DNA of 64,000 nt from Arthrobacter sp. 260 (GTDB lineage Bacteria; Actinomycetota; Actinomycetes; Actinomycetales; Micrococcaceae). This document shows positions 1 to 8,657 of the stretch, piece after piece. A program made the position numbers and the translations under genes. The DNA lies in NCBI RefSeq assembly GCF_013116745.1, contig NZ_JABFOE010000006.1, forward strand, positions 62,001-126,000, in the 5' to 3' direction. Positions within the stretch are counted from its first letter, which is position 1. Every line of letters starts with the position of its first letter. The notes beneath the pieces were generated by a model. That model saw nothing but the letters and a program-made list of their open reading frames with translations. It did not search any database and was not told the origin of the DNA.

Positions 1-70
1 GGTGGTTGAACTAAGCGATAAAACGCATCTGCACCCCCATGATCATCCTGTTTTAACTCTCGCCGGGTAG
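1..70 (+). CDS. 3' end of a gene entering from the left (partial)
   Basis: One frame is open from the first bases of the window to a TAG at 68-70. It reads about 22 codons with a His/Pro-rich end (HLHPHDHP). The start lies outside the window, so no family can be assigned. It may also be a chance open frame. Bases 71-177 hold only a small CCCG-ATT-CGGG stem (99-109) and the palindrome GGTAGCTACC (108-117) before the next gene. Confidence 0.3.
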   Translation, partial: VVELSDKTHLHPHDHPVLTLAG

Positions 71-177
71 TGAGGATGTCCGACCGCGTACCGAGCCTCC
101 CGATTCGGGTAGCTACCACTCGTTACAACGTGGACGGAAGCTTCTAACCTGAAGACCCCCGGGAAGAACAGGACACC

Positions 178-546
178 ATGATCGACTACGCCATTGAAGC
201 GCTACCCCTCCATTCGCCGCAGGCGTTGGTCAATTTGGAGCGCGAACTCGAGAATCCCGTCGCCTGCCATGCCTTCATCCAGATCTCCATCGGCATGTGG
301 GACCAGCGGTACTACCGGCTGACCCACGCTCTCGATGATCGCGACGAAGCACAGTTGATGGACGTCATCCTCAGCATCGAGAGCTCCTGCAAGATGCTCG
401 GACTCCAGCAACTTGCCGCGTTGGCCACCCTGATGAAAACCCGACTCACGAACCACGACCTGAACGGTGTGCAGAATCTCCTTGAGCCTCTTGAGCACTG
501 CGGACAGTTGAGCATGCGGGCGCTTCGAGCTGCCTACCCGGCTTAG
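178..546 (+). CDS. Hpt-like helical protein lacking the phospho-accepting histidine
   Basis: A 122-residue, all-helical acidic protein with no signal peptide or membrane segment. Its centre (residues 64-91) has the spacing of a histidine-phosphotransfer domain: a Ser/Ser/Cys-Lys-x-Leu-Gly turn followed by an amphipathic helix. The position that should hold the phosphorylated His (ten residues before Gly75) is Leu65, and the following Lys is Glu68. The start is the ATG after AGGACACC. The Hpt relationship is an inference from pattern. If correct, it would be a non-phosphorylatable binding protein for a kinase or receiver rather than a relay component. No partner gene is adjacent. Confidence 0.55.
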   Translation: MIDYAIEALPLHSPQALVNLERELENPVACHAFIQISIGMWDQRYYRLTHALDDRDEAQLMDVILSIESSCKMLGLQQLAALATLMKTRLTNHDLNGVQNLLEPLEHCGQLSMRALRAAYPA

Positions 547-586
547 GCAGGCACCAAATAAGACTGGGCCGGACACTATCAACTGG

Positions 587-946
587 TCAGGACCCGGACC
601 CGGCCGACCCTGATCGGCCTGCGCGCCACCGCGCAACCTCGGCATCGATGTCGCGCGTCCGGGTAATCACCGGCGGGCCACCCAGCAACTGACGACGCGC
701 GTTGATCACCCTCCGATTGAACTCCTCGAGGATCTCCCGGACCCCCGCCTCTGTCCGTTCGGCCCTGAGACGACCGTCCAGCTCAGCGTCGTCCTTCCGC
801 AGAAGGAACGGCTCCGGGGCCAGACCCGTCAACCGTTCCCGAACAATCAGTTCCTTGACCCACCAGTCGGGGTCGACGCTCTGCGCGGCACGATACCCCT
901 TGGCCCGCTGCACCCGGCGGGCTGCGTCATTCATCTTGTCGTTCAT
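587..946 (-). CDS. DnaJ-homologue (DUF1992) domain protein
   Basis: A 119-residue soluble protein resembling the DUF1992 / DnaJ-subfamily-C-28-like family of actinobacteria: a WWVKELI helix near residue 28, a Gly/Pro-rich linker with PFLLRKDD, then the LEEFNRRVINARRQ helix and a final RTRDIDAEVARWR segment. The biochemical role of the family is not established. The ATG at 946 is preferred because GGGAGA precedes it at good spacing; an upstream extension of the frame would overlap the divergent dehydrogenase gene. It is convergent with the Hpt-like gene. Confidence 0.6.
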   Translation of the reverse strand: MNDKMNDAARRVQRAKGYRAAQSVDPDWWVKELIVRERLTGLAPEPFLLRKDDAELDGRLRAERTEAGVREILEEFNRRVINARRQLLGGPPVITRTRDIDAEVARWRAGRSGSAGSGS

Positions 947-1045
947 GTCCGTCTCCCGTGCGCTAACCGCCTGCACACCCAGTATCCAAAGATCGCGCAC
1001 CAGCGGCAACAGGAATACCCGGGGCCGCAGATGGTTGTACCGGGC

Positions 1046-1723
1046 ATGAGTGAACAGATAAAGACAATCGGTTTGATCGGCAGCGGCCACATAGGCTCCC
1101 AGTTGGCACGACTTGCCGTAGCGCATGGCTACGACGTCGTGGTGAGCAACTCGCGGGGGCCTCAGACCCTGCAGGACCTGGTCGCCGAACTCGAATCATC
1201 ACCTGGCACGGGCACCGCCCGCGCGGGAACCCCCGCCGAGGCAGGCGCGGCGGGCGACGTCGTCGTCGTGACTATTCCGCTGAAGAACATCGCCTCGGTA
1301 CCCGCCGAGCCGCTGGCGGGGAAGATCGTCATCGACACCAATAACTACTATCCGCAGCGTGACGGGCACATTCCGGTCCTCGACAACGAAGCGAGCACCA
1401 CCGCCGAACTGCTGCAGGACCTCCTAGCTACCTCGCAGGTAGTGAAGGCATTCAACAACATCTACTCGGCGGATCTGACCACGAAGGGCACCCCCGAGGG
1501 ATCTCCGGGGCGGCGTGCCCTGCCGATTGCCGGGGACTCTGCTGCGGCCAAGGAGACGGTTGCCTCCCTCATGTCGCAGTTCGGGTTCGACCCGGTCGAC
1601 GCCGGCGCGCTGTCCGAGGGATGGCGTTTCCAGCGGGATACACCCGCGTACGGTCCCACGTTCGACGTCGATCAGCTGCGGGATGCGCTCTCGCGGGCGA
1701 AGCGCTACGCGGAGATGGACTAG
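1046..1723 (+). CDS. NADPH-dependent F420 reductase-like oxidoreductase
   Basis: A 225-residue protein with an N-terminal Rossmann nucleotide-binding loop (GLIGSGHIGSQLA) right after the start, the pattern of the NADP/F420 oxidoreductase family. A VIDTNNYYPQRDG segment and a VVKAFNNI motif in the middle are also typical. Family members move hydride between NADP(H) and F420 or other acceptors, and many annotated members have no proven substrate. The ATG at 1046 is chosen over an in-frame ATG at 1031 because it places the Rossmann strand at the usual distance. Its stop codon overlaps that of the convergent hydrolase pseudogene. Confidence 0.75.
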   Translation: MSEQIKTIGLIGSGHIGSQLARLAVAHGYDVVVSNSRGPQTLQDLVAELESSPGTGTARAGTPAEAGAAGDVVVVTIPLKNIASVPAEPLAGKIVIDTNNYYPQRDGHIPVLDNEASTTAELLQDLLATSQVVKAFNNIYSADLTTKGTPEGSPGRRALPIAGDSAAAKETVASLMSQFGFDPVDAGALSEGWRFQRDTPAYGPTFDVDQLRDALSRAKRYAEMD

Positions 1724-2618
1724 GCGGCGCGCTGGTCGCCGAAGTAGGCCAGGGCCTGGTCGCGGACCACGTCCGGGCGGTCATCGACGATGAAGTGCGC
1801 CGCGTGATCGACCACCTCAAGGGTGACGTCGCTGGCATAGGCCTCGTAGCCGTGGACCAGTTCCGCTGACATGACCGTGTCCTTCGCGCCCAGCAGCACC
1901 CTGGTGTCAGTGGTCAACGGGGTACTGCGGTAGGTGCCCTTCAGCGCCCGGACACCCTCGGGCTGAATGAAGCGGCGGTACAGCGCCGACCCCGCGCGGG
2001 CCCGGGCCGGATCGGTAAATCGCCCGGCGAAGATGTCCAGGTCCTCGGGAGTAAACGCTCCTCCCCCGAGTACTGCAGCAGCAGGTAGCGGACAAGCGCC
2101 TGGTCCCGCTTGCCCAGCAGCTGCGGTCCGACGAACGGCAGCGGGACGACCAGGTTGTAGGGAGCGCCGCGCAGGATCGCAGCGACCAGTCGTCGGTCGA
2201 AATCGAAGAACGGTGGCGGAATACTGAGCGCCAGATGCTTGCGGACCCGGTCGGGATGCTGCAAGCACAACTGGTATGCCACCAGCGAGGACCAGTCGTG
2301 AGTCAACAACGACACCTTTTCCAGATTCAGGGCATCCAGCAGGCCAAGGAGGTCGGCGAGGAGCTGCTCCCGGTGGTAACCACTGCCCGGAGCGTCGGTC
2401 CAGCCGGCACCCCGGAGGTCGGGGGCGATTACCCGGGGGTGGTGCGCGAGGGCTGGAAGAACTTTCCGCCACTCCCACCAGTGTTGCGGGAATCCGTGCA
2501 GTAGCAGCAGTGGATCCCCGGAGCCCGCTTCGGCAACGTGCATGCGGAGCCCGGGTAGGTCGAGGAAGCGGTGTTCCACTCTATCGAGGTGGGGCATCGA
2601 CTCGTCGGTGGTCGTCAT
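1720..2618 (-). pseudogene. Alpha/beta hydrolase (epoxide hydrolase-like), frameshifted
   Basis: Two overlapping frames together make one alpha/beta hydrolase of about 298 residues. The first part (2618 to about 2065) carries the oxyanion HGFPQHWWEW motif, LRGAGWTDAP and the nucleophile region LTHDWSSLVAY. The second part (about 2075 to 1720) carries the cap-domain end and the C-terminal DHAAHFIVDDRP with the catalytic His. The break falls in a run of five G on the coding strand near 2067-2071; one extra G would restore a continuous SGGGAFTPEDL reading. This is either a true inactivating deletion or a homopolymer sequencing error. It is divergent from the TetR gene across a palindrome. Confidence 0.8.
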
Positions 2619-2637
2619 CCTACGATTTTACTACGTT

Positions 2638-2657
2638 CATAGTGCTGCGTCACTATG
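2638..2657. promoter_or_regulatory. Palindromic operator between hydrolase pseudogene and TetR gene
   Basis: Perfect inverted repeat CATAGTG-CTGCGT-CACTATG, with a partial outer match (CTA on both sides). It sits between the divergent hydrolase and TetR genes. Next to it, TATAGTAT resembles a -10 element for the TetR gene. TetR regulators commonly autoregulate from such sites; binding here is inferred. Confidence 0.6.
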
Positions 2658-2672
2658 TTTATAGTATTGGTT

Positions 2673-3212
2673 ATGGACTCTTCGAGGGTACGGGCATTGG
2701 ATGCAGCGATCGAGCTGTTGGGGACCAGCGGGCTGCGCGCGTTGACCCATGCCCGGGTCGATCAACGTGCCGGTCTGCCGAAGGGATCCAGCTCCAACTA
2801 CTTCCGCACCCGCGCCGCGCTGCTGTCTGGAGTTGCCGACCGGATTGTGGCGCGGGAGATACCGCCGGTAGCAGCAGCCGCCCCCGCCACAGCTGATGAA
2901 CTCATTGAACTGCTCGGAGGACTGGTGGAACATGTCAGCGGCCCCGACCGGACCCTGACGACCGCACGGCTGGTGCTGTTCATGGAGGCGAGCCATAACC
3001 CGGAACTGCGGGATGCCGTCTCGGCTGGCCGCGTAGCCATGGAAGGGTCGGTCCATCGCATCCTCGACGGACTGGGGGCGCTTGATCCTGTGAACGCAGC
3101 ACAATCACTGATGGCCTGTGCGGAAGGGTTGATCCTGCACCGCATCGTCCGCAATGACCAGAGCGACCCTCGTCCGGCCTTCGCCCTGGTGGTCAGGGGC
3201 GCTCTGGGATGA
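2673..3212 (+). CDS. TetR-family transcriptional regulator
   Basis: A 179-residue protein with the TetR N-terminal helix-turn-helix: ALDAAIELLGTSGLRALTHA, then RVDQRAGLPKGSSSNYF, in which the recognition helix ends in the usual NYF. The C-terminal helical domain should bind a ligand. The ATG at 2673 is preferred; an in-frame ATG at 2655 would lie inside the palindromic operator. It probably represses the divergent alpha/beta hydrolase gene and itself. The hydrolase is frameshifted, so the regulator may now have lost its main target. Confidence 0.85.
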   Translation: MDSSRVRALDAAIELLGTSGLRALTHARVDQRAGLPKGSSSNYFRTRAALLSGVADRIVAREIPPVAAAAPATADELIELLGGLVEHVSGPDRTLTTARLVLFMEASHNPELRDAVSAGRVAMEGSVHRILDGLGALDPVNAAQSLMACAEGLILHRIVRNDQSDPRPAFALVVRGALG

Positions 3213-3213
3213 G

Positions 3214-3753
3214 CTAGTGGGCGTCCAGCGGCTGCTCAGCGCCCGCTGGCACGTCCAGGTAGGTGAGTACCTGGTCCACCATGGCCTGCGGGGCGAGCGA
3301 GATGTCGATCGTCAGCCCGCGTTCCTCGTCGCCTAGGGTCTGCAGGCTCTCGTACTGCGAGGCGAGCAGTGACGGCGGCATGTACTCGTGCTCGCGGGCC
3401 GAGATTCGCGCCGCCACCAGTTCCATGGTCCCGTGCGGGTGCACCATGACGAGCTCAGGCACGTGGCCGCGCAACACGTCACGGTAGACCAGCTTCAGGG
3501 CCGAACAGGCGACGACGATGCCATCTTCGCGCCCCTGGGCCAGGACGTTGCCCACGGTATGCAGCCACGGCAACCGGTGCTCGTCAGTCAGCGGGGTGCC
3601 CGCAGCCATCAGGGTTTTGTTGCCCGCGGGGTGCAGGTCGTCGCCGTCGACAAAGCGAACACCAAGCCGGTCGGCGAGCAGGGCGCCGATGGTGCTCTTG
3701 CCAGAGCCCTGGACCCCCATCACCACGATTGTCGGGGTCTGTATACGTGTCAT
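3214..3753 (-). CDS. gntK: Gluconokinase
   Basis: A 179-residue P-loop kinase that phosphorylates gluconate to 6-phosphogluconate for the pentose phosphate pathway. The Walker A motif GVQGSGKST lies near residue 14, followed by VDGDDLHPAGNKTLMAAG and DEHRLPWL, which are hallmarks of the GntK family, and CSALKLVYRDVLRG. Length matches the family. The ATG at 3753 gives the canonical N-terminus; an in-frame ATG 39 bases upstream is possible. No gluconate permease or GntR regulator lies next to it, so it appears to stand alone. It is convergent with the TetR gene, with one base between stops. Confidence 0.92.
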   Translation of the reverse strand: MTRIQTPTIVVMGVQGSGKSTIGALLADRLGVRFVDGDDLHPAGNKTLMAAGTPLTDEHRLPWLHTVGNVLAQGREDGIVVACSALKLVYRDVLRGHVPELVMVHPHGTMELVAARISAREHEYMPPSLLASQYESLQTLGDEERGLTIDISLAPQAMVDQVLTYLDVPAGAEQPLDAH

Positions 3754-3912
3754 TCCCAGCCCCCGGTCGATCGGATTTCGTCCGTCATGCATCGACGGTA
3801 GTGACTAAAACCCTACTGCAGCAGGCGGATTATCTCTGGACGTCAGATCCACCCGGTCGCACGCAAGGTAGCCTTGACCTACTGAACAGTCGACTTATTA
3901 TCGGAGGCCAGC

Positions 3913-4152
3913 ATGGACATCTCGGACGTAGCGTGGAATGACCCAGCCCGCGAAAAGATCCTGTCGGATGCAGACAAAGCCCTTCAGGAGGCGGTCAAGG
4001 AAGCTGCTGCCAAGCACGCGGACAGTGACAGGGACCAGGTCTACAAGTTTCTGTTCGAGAAGCTGCAACCACAGTTCATCGACTTCGAACCGGGGCCGGA
4101 CCTGGGTAAGTACGCAGATGCCATCGCAAACGGTGAGCTCTCCGGCGGATAG
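3913..4152 (+). CDS. Small conserved-looking acidic protein of unknown function
   Basis: A 79-residue soluble protein rich in Asp, Glu, Lys and Ala, with a predicted helix-rich centre (DADKALQEAVKEAAAKHAD) and no signal peptide or membrane segment. I do not recognise a family. A strong GGAGG six bases before the ATG supports translation. It ends five bases before the FAH-family hydrolase start, so the two are probably co-transcribed. Confidence 0.65.
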   Translation: MDISDVAWNDPAREKILSDADKALQEAVKEAAAKHADSDRDQVYKFLFEKLQPQFIDFEPGPDLGKYADAIANGELSGG

Positions 4153-4157
4153 CTGAC

Positions 4158-5024
4158 ATGGAACTGATGCGACTGGGCGAGCCAGGCCACGAAATTCCGG
4201 TGGTGCGCCAGAACGGCATGGTGTACGACCTCCGCGCCCTCACCCGCGATATCGACGGGCCGTTCCTCAGGCAACACGGAATCGGGAGGGTCCGTGATGC
4301 GCTGGCCGCCGGCGAGCTGCCGGAGCTTCCCGACGCCGCGTCCCTCCGGGTGGGCGCACCCGTAGCGACCATCGGCGCCGTCGTCTGCGTCGGCCAGAAC
4401 TACGCGGCACATGCGGCAGAAACCGGCGACCTGCCACCGGCTGCTCCGATCATCTTCTTCAAGCACCCCAACACCGTGGTGGGACCGAACGACGACGTCG
4501 TCATCCCGCCGGGCGCCCAGAAGGTGGACTGGGAGGTGGAACTGGCCGTGGTCATTGGCCGGCGTGCCTCCTACCTGGGCAGCACCGAGGAGGCGCTGGC
4601 GTGCATCGCCGGGTTCACCATCAGCAACGATGTTTCCGAACGGGACTACCAGATCGGCCATTCGGGCGGTCAGTGGTCCAAGGGCAAGTGCGCGCCCACC
4701 TTCAACCCCATGGGACCCGCCCTCGTTCCCTTCGACGAGGTAGCCGACCCGCAGGCACTTCGGCTGTACTCGGCCGTGAACGGCGAAGCCCGGCAGGATT
4801 CCACCACCGCGGACATGGTCTTCAGCGTCGCTGAGATCATCCGCGACCTGTCCCAGTACATGGCCCTAGATCCGGGCGACGTGGTGAACACCGGCACCCC
4901 GGAGGGCGTCGCGCTCTCCGGGCGGTTCCCCTACCTGGCCGCGGGCGACGTCGTCACGATCGGCATCGAGGGCCTCGGCGAGCAGGTCCAGCGCATGGTC
5001 GCCGCCCCCAGTCACACCACATAG
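4158..5024 (+). CDS. Fumarylacetoacetate hydrolase (FAH) family protein
   Basis: A 288-residue protein of the FAH superfamily, whose members hydrolyse or decarboxylate 1,3-diketo acids in catabolism of aromatics, sugars or ureidoglycolate. The fold markers are VGQNYAAHAAE near residue 80, the metal-binding segment KVDWEVELAVVIGR, GFTISNDVSERDYQ, and the closing GDVVNTGTPEGVALS. The N-terminal 70 residues match the short domain of this subclass. The exact substrate cannot be read from sequence. It follows the small acidic gene at five bases and is probably in one transcript with it. Confidence 0.88.
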   Translation: MELMRLGEPGHEIPVVRQNGMVYDLRALTRDIDGPFLRQHGIGRVRDALAAGELPELPDAASLRVGAPVATIGAVVCVGQNYAAHAAETGDLPPAAPIIFFKHPNTVVGPNDDVVIPPGAQKVDWEVELAVVIGRRASYLGSTEEALACIAGFTISNDVSERDYQIGHSGGQWSKGKCAPTFNPMGPALVPFDEVADPQALRLYSAVNGEARQDSTTADMVFSVAEIIRDLSQYMALDPGDVVNTGTPEGVALSGRFPYLAAGDVVTIGIEGLGEQVQRMVAAPSHTT

Positions 5025-5123
5025 GCGAGCGAATTTCGCTCCCTTTTTCCCGGGTCCAGAGGGGCTTCCACGGCGTAAAATTTGGGGTACCGGAAATGGT
5101 GCTGCGAGCCAAGGAGAGCTGCG

Positions 5124-5609
5124 ATGGAACGGACCCCAGAGGATCCTCATGTAGTGGTCGGCGTCGATGGTTCGGAGCCCTCCATCCTCGCCCTGCGGCT
5201 GGCCGCGAAGCTCGCTCCCGCGCTCGGTGCCGAGGTGCACGCCGTCGCCTGCTGGGACTATCCACGGATGTACGAGGAATATCTCCTCCCCGACATGACC
5301 ATCTTCGGAAAAGGTGCACAGAAGCGCCTCGATGAGGCTGTTCAGGAGGCGTTCGGCGACGAGACGCCTCCGGGATTCACCAGCACCATCGTGCGCGGAC
5401 ATCCGCCGACCGTGCTGGTCGAGGCCGCCGCCAGGGCGCAGATGCTGGTAGTCGGCAGGCGTGGTCACGGCGGTCTCCGCGGCCTGCACCTGGGATCCGT
5501 GAGCAACGCCTGTGTCGCCCGTGCCGTCTGCCCGGTGGTGGTGGTGCACGACGACGGCAAAGCCGAACCCCACCACCGCTGGCGGGACCGCCGGGCATCG
5601 ATGGGCTGA
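5124..5609 (+). CDS. Universal stress protein (UspA-type, ATP-binding)
   Basis: A 161-residue single-domain USP. The N-terminal strand VVVGVDGSEPS carries the Asp that contacts nucleotide, and the C-terminal half has the ATP-binding pattern G-x2-G-x9-G-S (GRRGHGGLRGLHLGS) followed by VARAVCPVVVV. Members bind ATP or AMP and help survival in stationary phase, hypoxia or oxidative stress. The ATG at 5124 is chosen because AAGGAGAG precedes it. The next gene is a GAF-domain histidine kinase fusion; in actinobacteria such kinases often control USP genes, so a functional link is plausible. Confidence 0.93.
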   Translation: MERTPEDPHVVVGVDGSEPSILALRLAAKLAPALGAEVHAVACWDYPRMYEEYLLPDMTIFGKGAQKRLDEAVQEAFGDETPPGFTSTIVRGHPPTVLVEAAARAQMLVVGRRGHGGLRGLHLGSVSNACVARAVCPVVVVHDDGKAEPHHRWRDRRASMG

Positions 5610-5709
5610 CGGATAACTGTCGTGGTGTAATGCTTGGACAGATGGTGATGTCCGGGCAGGTGTCGGGCGTCACCGACCACTGATCTGCGTTTCGTCAGAG
5701 AGGACGAAA

Positions 5710-7578
5710 ATGCCTGAGTCACGGTTAGACCTGATCCCGCCGCCCCTGCAGGGTCCGCAGCGGCGCCTCGACACGGTGGCCGAACTGGCCCGTGATTTCG
5801 CTGGGCGCTTCGACCTGCAGCCGCTCCTCGAACGGATCCTGGGGCACGCCGTCACCCTGTTGGGCTGCGGCTCCGGGTCCATTTCCCTCGTCAACGAATC
5901 CCACGGCACCTATTCGAAAAAGGTGGACTTCGGGGTCGGTTGCCAGGAAGGGCAGACCTTCCCCCTGCAGGAAGGGGTCACCGGGCGGGTGGTCCGCAGC
6001 CGGTCCACGGTGATCCTGCGCAGGTACTCCGAAGTGGACGGCGGCCACATCGCCCCCGACGATCCCCGGTGGAACTGCGCGGTGATTGGCGTACCCATCC
6101 TCTGGGAGGAACGGGTGATCGGCACCTGCACCATCTTCGCCGCGGACCCGGACCGCGAATTCACCGCCGACGACGCCGGCCTGGCCGAGCTCTTCGCCAG
6201 CCAGGCGGCGATCGCGCTGACGAACTCCCAGCTGCACACCCGCGCCTCGGTGCGTGCCCGCGAAGCGGCGATCGCAGCGGAACGCGAACGGGCGGTACGC
6301 GACGTTCACGAGGCGGTTGGCCGATCCCTCGCCGCCCTGCTCCTCAGCCTGGACGACGCCGAACGAGCCGTGCGCGACGACGGCTCCGAGCCTGCCGTCG
6401 CGGTACGGCACATCGGGACGGCACGCACCATCGCCCACGACGCGTTGACCGAGACCCGGCGCACGGTCCTCGGGATGGGCCCCGCGTCGCTGGCGGGCCG
6501 TGATCTGGATACAGCGTTGGCCGCTGAACTGTCGTGGACCGAGTCCATGTCCGGGGCCCAGACGAAACTCACGGTGATGGGGAGCCCACGCCCCCTCACC
6601 CCGGAAGTCGACCACCAGGCGTTCAAGATCATCCAGGAGGCGCTCGGGAATGTTGTCGCGCACTCGCGGGCTACCGCCGTCCGGGTGGGCCTGGTCTATG
6701 AACCCGCTGCGATCGGTGTCCTGGTGGAGGACAACGGGTGCGGCTTCGACCTGGCCGCGGCGAGCGGCCAGCAGCAGAGCCTGCCATCGGGTTGCCTCGG
6801 GCTGCATGGGATGACCTCGCGGGCTGCCCATCTGGGCGGGGAACTGCAGATCGACACGATGCCCGGCTGGGGCACCACAATCCGCGCCACCCTCCCGGAC
6901 CAGCTGCCGTCCAGGAGCGGTCACCCGCCAGCGCGGTGGAAGGTGCTGATCGGCACCGACAAGCCCCTCGTCGGCGCCGGCCTGGTCCGGTTGCTGCAGC
7001 TGAGCGAACCGGCGGTACAGGTCGCCGCGGAGGTCGGTTCGGCGGCGCAGCTGGAGGATGCGCACCAGCTCCTGCACCCCGACATCCTGGTGGTCGACCT
7101 GGAGATGGTGCAGCGGGAGGCACCCGATTCGCTGCTTAACATCAGGCGCAGCGACCCCGGCGCTGCGATCGTGGTGCTTACCGATCACCCGACCGCCGCA
7201 CAGGTCCAGCTGGCCCGGGAGGCGGGGGTGCGCGGGTTCATCAGCCAAAGCGCCGACGGCGAGACCCTCGCGAGAGTGATCGTGGCCGCCGGCCAGGGTC
7301 AAGCCCTGGTGGATGGTGAGCTATTCGATGAGCTCCTGCAGTCGGCCGCCGGCCGGGACGCCGGGCCGGACACCTTCACTGCCCGCGAGCGCCAGGTGCG
7401 GACCATGGTGCTGAAGGGCATGGCCGACAAGCAGATTGCTCGCGAGCTGCTGATCTCGGTCAAGACCGTCGAGAAACACGTCGGGTCACTGCTGCGCAAG
7501 AGCGGTGCGCGCAACCGCACCATGCTGGTCAGCATGAACCTCACTGACCAGCAGGGGAGCGGTGCCCTCGTGACCTAG
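5710..7578 (+). CDS. Histidine kinase fused to its own LuxR-type response regulator
   Basis: A 622-residue cytoplasmic protein that joins a whole NarL-type two-component pathway. In order: GAF domain (about 15-175); HisKA_3 dimerisation helix with phospho-acceptor His200 (RDVHEAVGRSL); HATPase_c (about 300-397) with N-box EALGNVVAHS, DNGCGF and GLHGMTSRA; receiver (about 410-525) with Asp463 (VVDLEM) and Thr491; and a LuxR DNA-binding domain (about 555-620, TARERQV...KQIARELLISVKTVEKH). The receiver lacks the conserved Lys (Gln513 in its place) and one residue of the acidic pair, so phosphorylation may not switch it in the standard way. GAF-HisKA_3 kinases of the DevS type sense redox or gases, but no heme ligand is obvious here. 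Confidence 0.9.
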   Translation: MPESRLDLIPPPLQGPQRRLDTVAELARDFAGRFDLQPLLERILGHAVTLLGCGSGSISLVNESHGTYSKKVDFGVGCQEGQTFPLQEGVTGRVVRSRSTVILRRYSEVDGGHIAPDDPRWNCAVIGVPILWEERVIGTCTIFAADPDREFTADDAGLAELFASQAAIALTNSQLHTRASVRAREAAIAAERERAVRDVHEAVGRSLAALLLSLDDAERAVRDDGSEPAVAVRHIGTARTIAHDALTETRRTVLGMGPASLAGRDLDTALAAELSWTESMSGAQTKLTVMGSPRPLTPEVDHQAFKIIQEALGNVVAHSRATAVRVGLVYEPAAIGVLVEDNGCGFDLAAASGQQQSLPSGCLGLHGMTSRAAHLGGELQIDTMPGWGTTIRATLPDQLPSRSGHPPARWKVLIGTDKPLVGAGLVRLLQLSEPAVQVAAEVGSAAQLEDAHQLLHPDILVVDLEMVQREAPDSLLNIRRSDPGAAIVVLTDHPTAAQVQLAREAGVRGFISQSADGETLARVIVAAGQGQALVDGELFDELLQSAAGRDAGPDTFTARERQVRTMVLKGMADKQIARELLISVKTVEKHVGSLLRKSGARNRTMLVSMNLTDQQGSGALVT

Positions 7579-7606
7579 ATGCCCCAGTGCACGCGGGCGG
7601 TGCCCG

Positions 7607-8602
7607 CTAGAACACGCGTATCGCAATCTCGGCGGGGGCAGCCAGCAGGGACTCGATTTCGTCGTCGAGCCGCACCAGGGTGATCGAGGCGCCCGCCATG
7701 TCCAGGGAGGTGCAGTACTCCCCCACATAGCTGCGGGCCACTGTGATGCCCTTGGCTGCCAGTTTCTTGTGCGCCACCCCGTACAACAGGTACAGCTCAC
7801 TGATCGGGGTACCACCCAGCCCGTTCACCATCAGGGCCACCCGGTCTCCGTCCTGGTAGGGCAGGTCCTTCACCACCGGCTCAAGGATCTCGTCCACCAG
7901 CTCGTTCGCGGGCATGATCTTGGCCCGGCGCCGGCCCGGTTCGCCGTGGATGCCCACCCCCACCTCAATCTCGTCCTCGCCCAGTTCGAACAAGGGGCTC
8001 CCCTTGGCCGGAGGGGTGCAGGCGGTGAGCGCCACCCCCATGGTCCGGGTCACCGAGTTCACTTTTTCGCCGATCCGGACCACCTCATCCAGGTCCGCCC
8101 CGCGTTCAGCTGCCGCGCCGACGGCCTTGATAACGAAGAAGTTTCCGGCGACGCCGCGCCGGCCAATGGTGTAGGTGGAGTCGGTGACGGAGACGTCGTC
8201 GTCAATGAACAGGGTCTTCACGTTCAGGCCCTCGGCGGCCGCCATTTCCTGGGCCATGTCGAAGACCATCTTGTCGCCGGTGTAGTTGTTCACGAGGAGC
8301 AGCACCCCCTTGGGGGAGGCCAGCAGTTTGGTGGTCTCGTACACGTAGTCGAAGGGTGGAGCGGCGAAGACGTCGCCCGGGCAGGCTGCGTCGAGCATGC
8401 CCGGTCCCACCGCCATGACGTGCGCCGGTTCGTGGCCGGACCCGGAGCCCTGCACGATTGATACCCTGTCCTCGCTCGGGCTGTCGGCACGCTTGATCAG
8501 GTTGTACTCGGGGACATACTCGAGTGTCTCCGGGTTGGCCAGCGCCAGCCCCTCGAGCATTTCGGGGACAAACTGTTTGGGGTCGTTTACGAACTTTTTC
8601 AT
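7607..8602 (-). CDS. dhaK: Dihydroxyacetone kinase subunit DhaK
   Basis: A 331-residue DhaK domain, the half that binds dihydroxyacetone (or a related ketose) covalently as a hemiaminal. The covalent His219 lies in GVGIHGEPG. The N-terminal VSIVQGSGSGHEPAH loop and the NNYTGDKMVFDMA segment that contact substrate are intact. It needs a DhaL subunit for phosphoryl transfer, and dhaL is just upstream. No PTS-type dhaM is nearby, so the kinase is probably ATP-dependent. It is the last gene of the aldolase-HAD-dhaL-dhaK operon. Related actinobacterial kinases act on erythrulose, so the substrate is open. Confidence 0.93.
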   Translation of the reverse strand: MKKFVNDPKQFVPEMLEGLALANPETLEYVPEYNLIKRADSPSEDRVSIVQGSGSGHEPAHVMAVGPGMLDAACPGDVFAAPPFDYVYETTKLLASPKGVLLLVNNYTGDKMVFDMAQEMAAAEGLNVKTLFIDDDVSVTDSTYTIGRRGVAGNFFVIKAVGAAAERGADLDEVVRIGEKVNSVTRTMGVALTACTPPAKGSPLFELGEDEIEVGVGIHGEPGRRRAKIMPANELVDEILEPVVKDLPYQDGDRVALMVNGLGGTPISELYLLYGVAHKKLAAKGITVARSYVGEYCTSLDMAGASITLVRLDDEIESLLAAPAEIAIRVF

Positions 8603-8657
8603 CAGGTCTCCACATCGTTGTGCTGAATAAACTCGTGTTGGTCGGGTGGGCTCGGGC

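Noticed and set aside
3874-3901. TTGACC-N16-TATTAT as promoter of the small acidic gene
   Set aside because: A transcript starting there would begin at or after the strong GGAGG site, removing it, so the match is probably chance or not the main promoter.
5725-7302. Long open frame on the minus strand opposite the kinase fusion
   Set aside because: It is a shadow of high-G+C codon bias; the product is Gly/His/Arg-rich without domains, while the plus strand encodes a full kinase.
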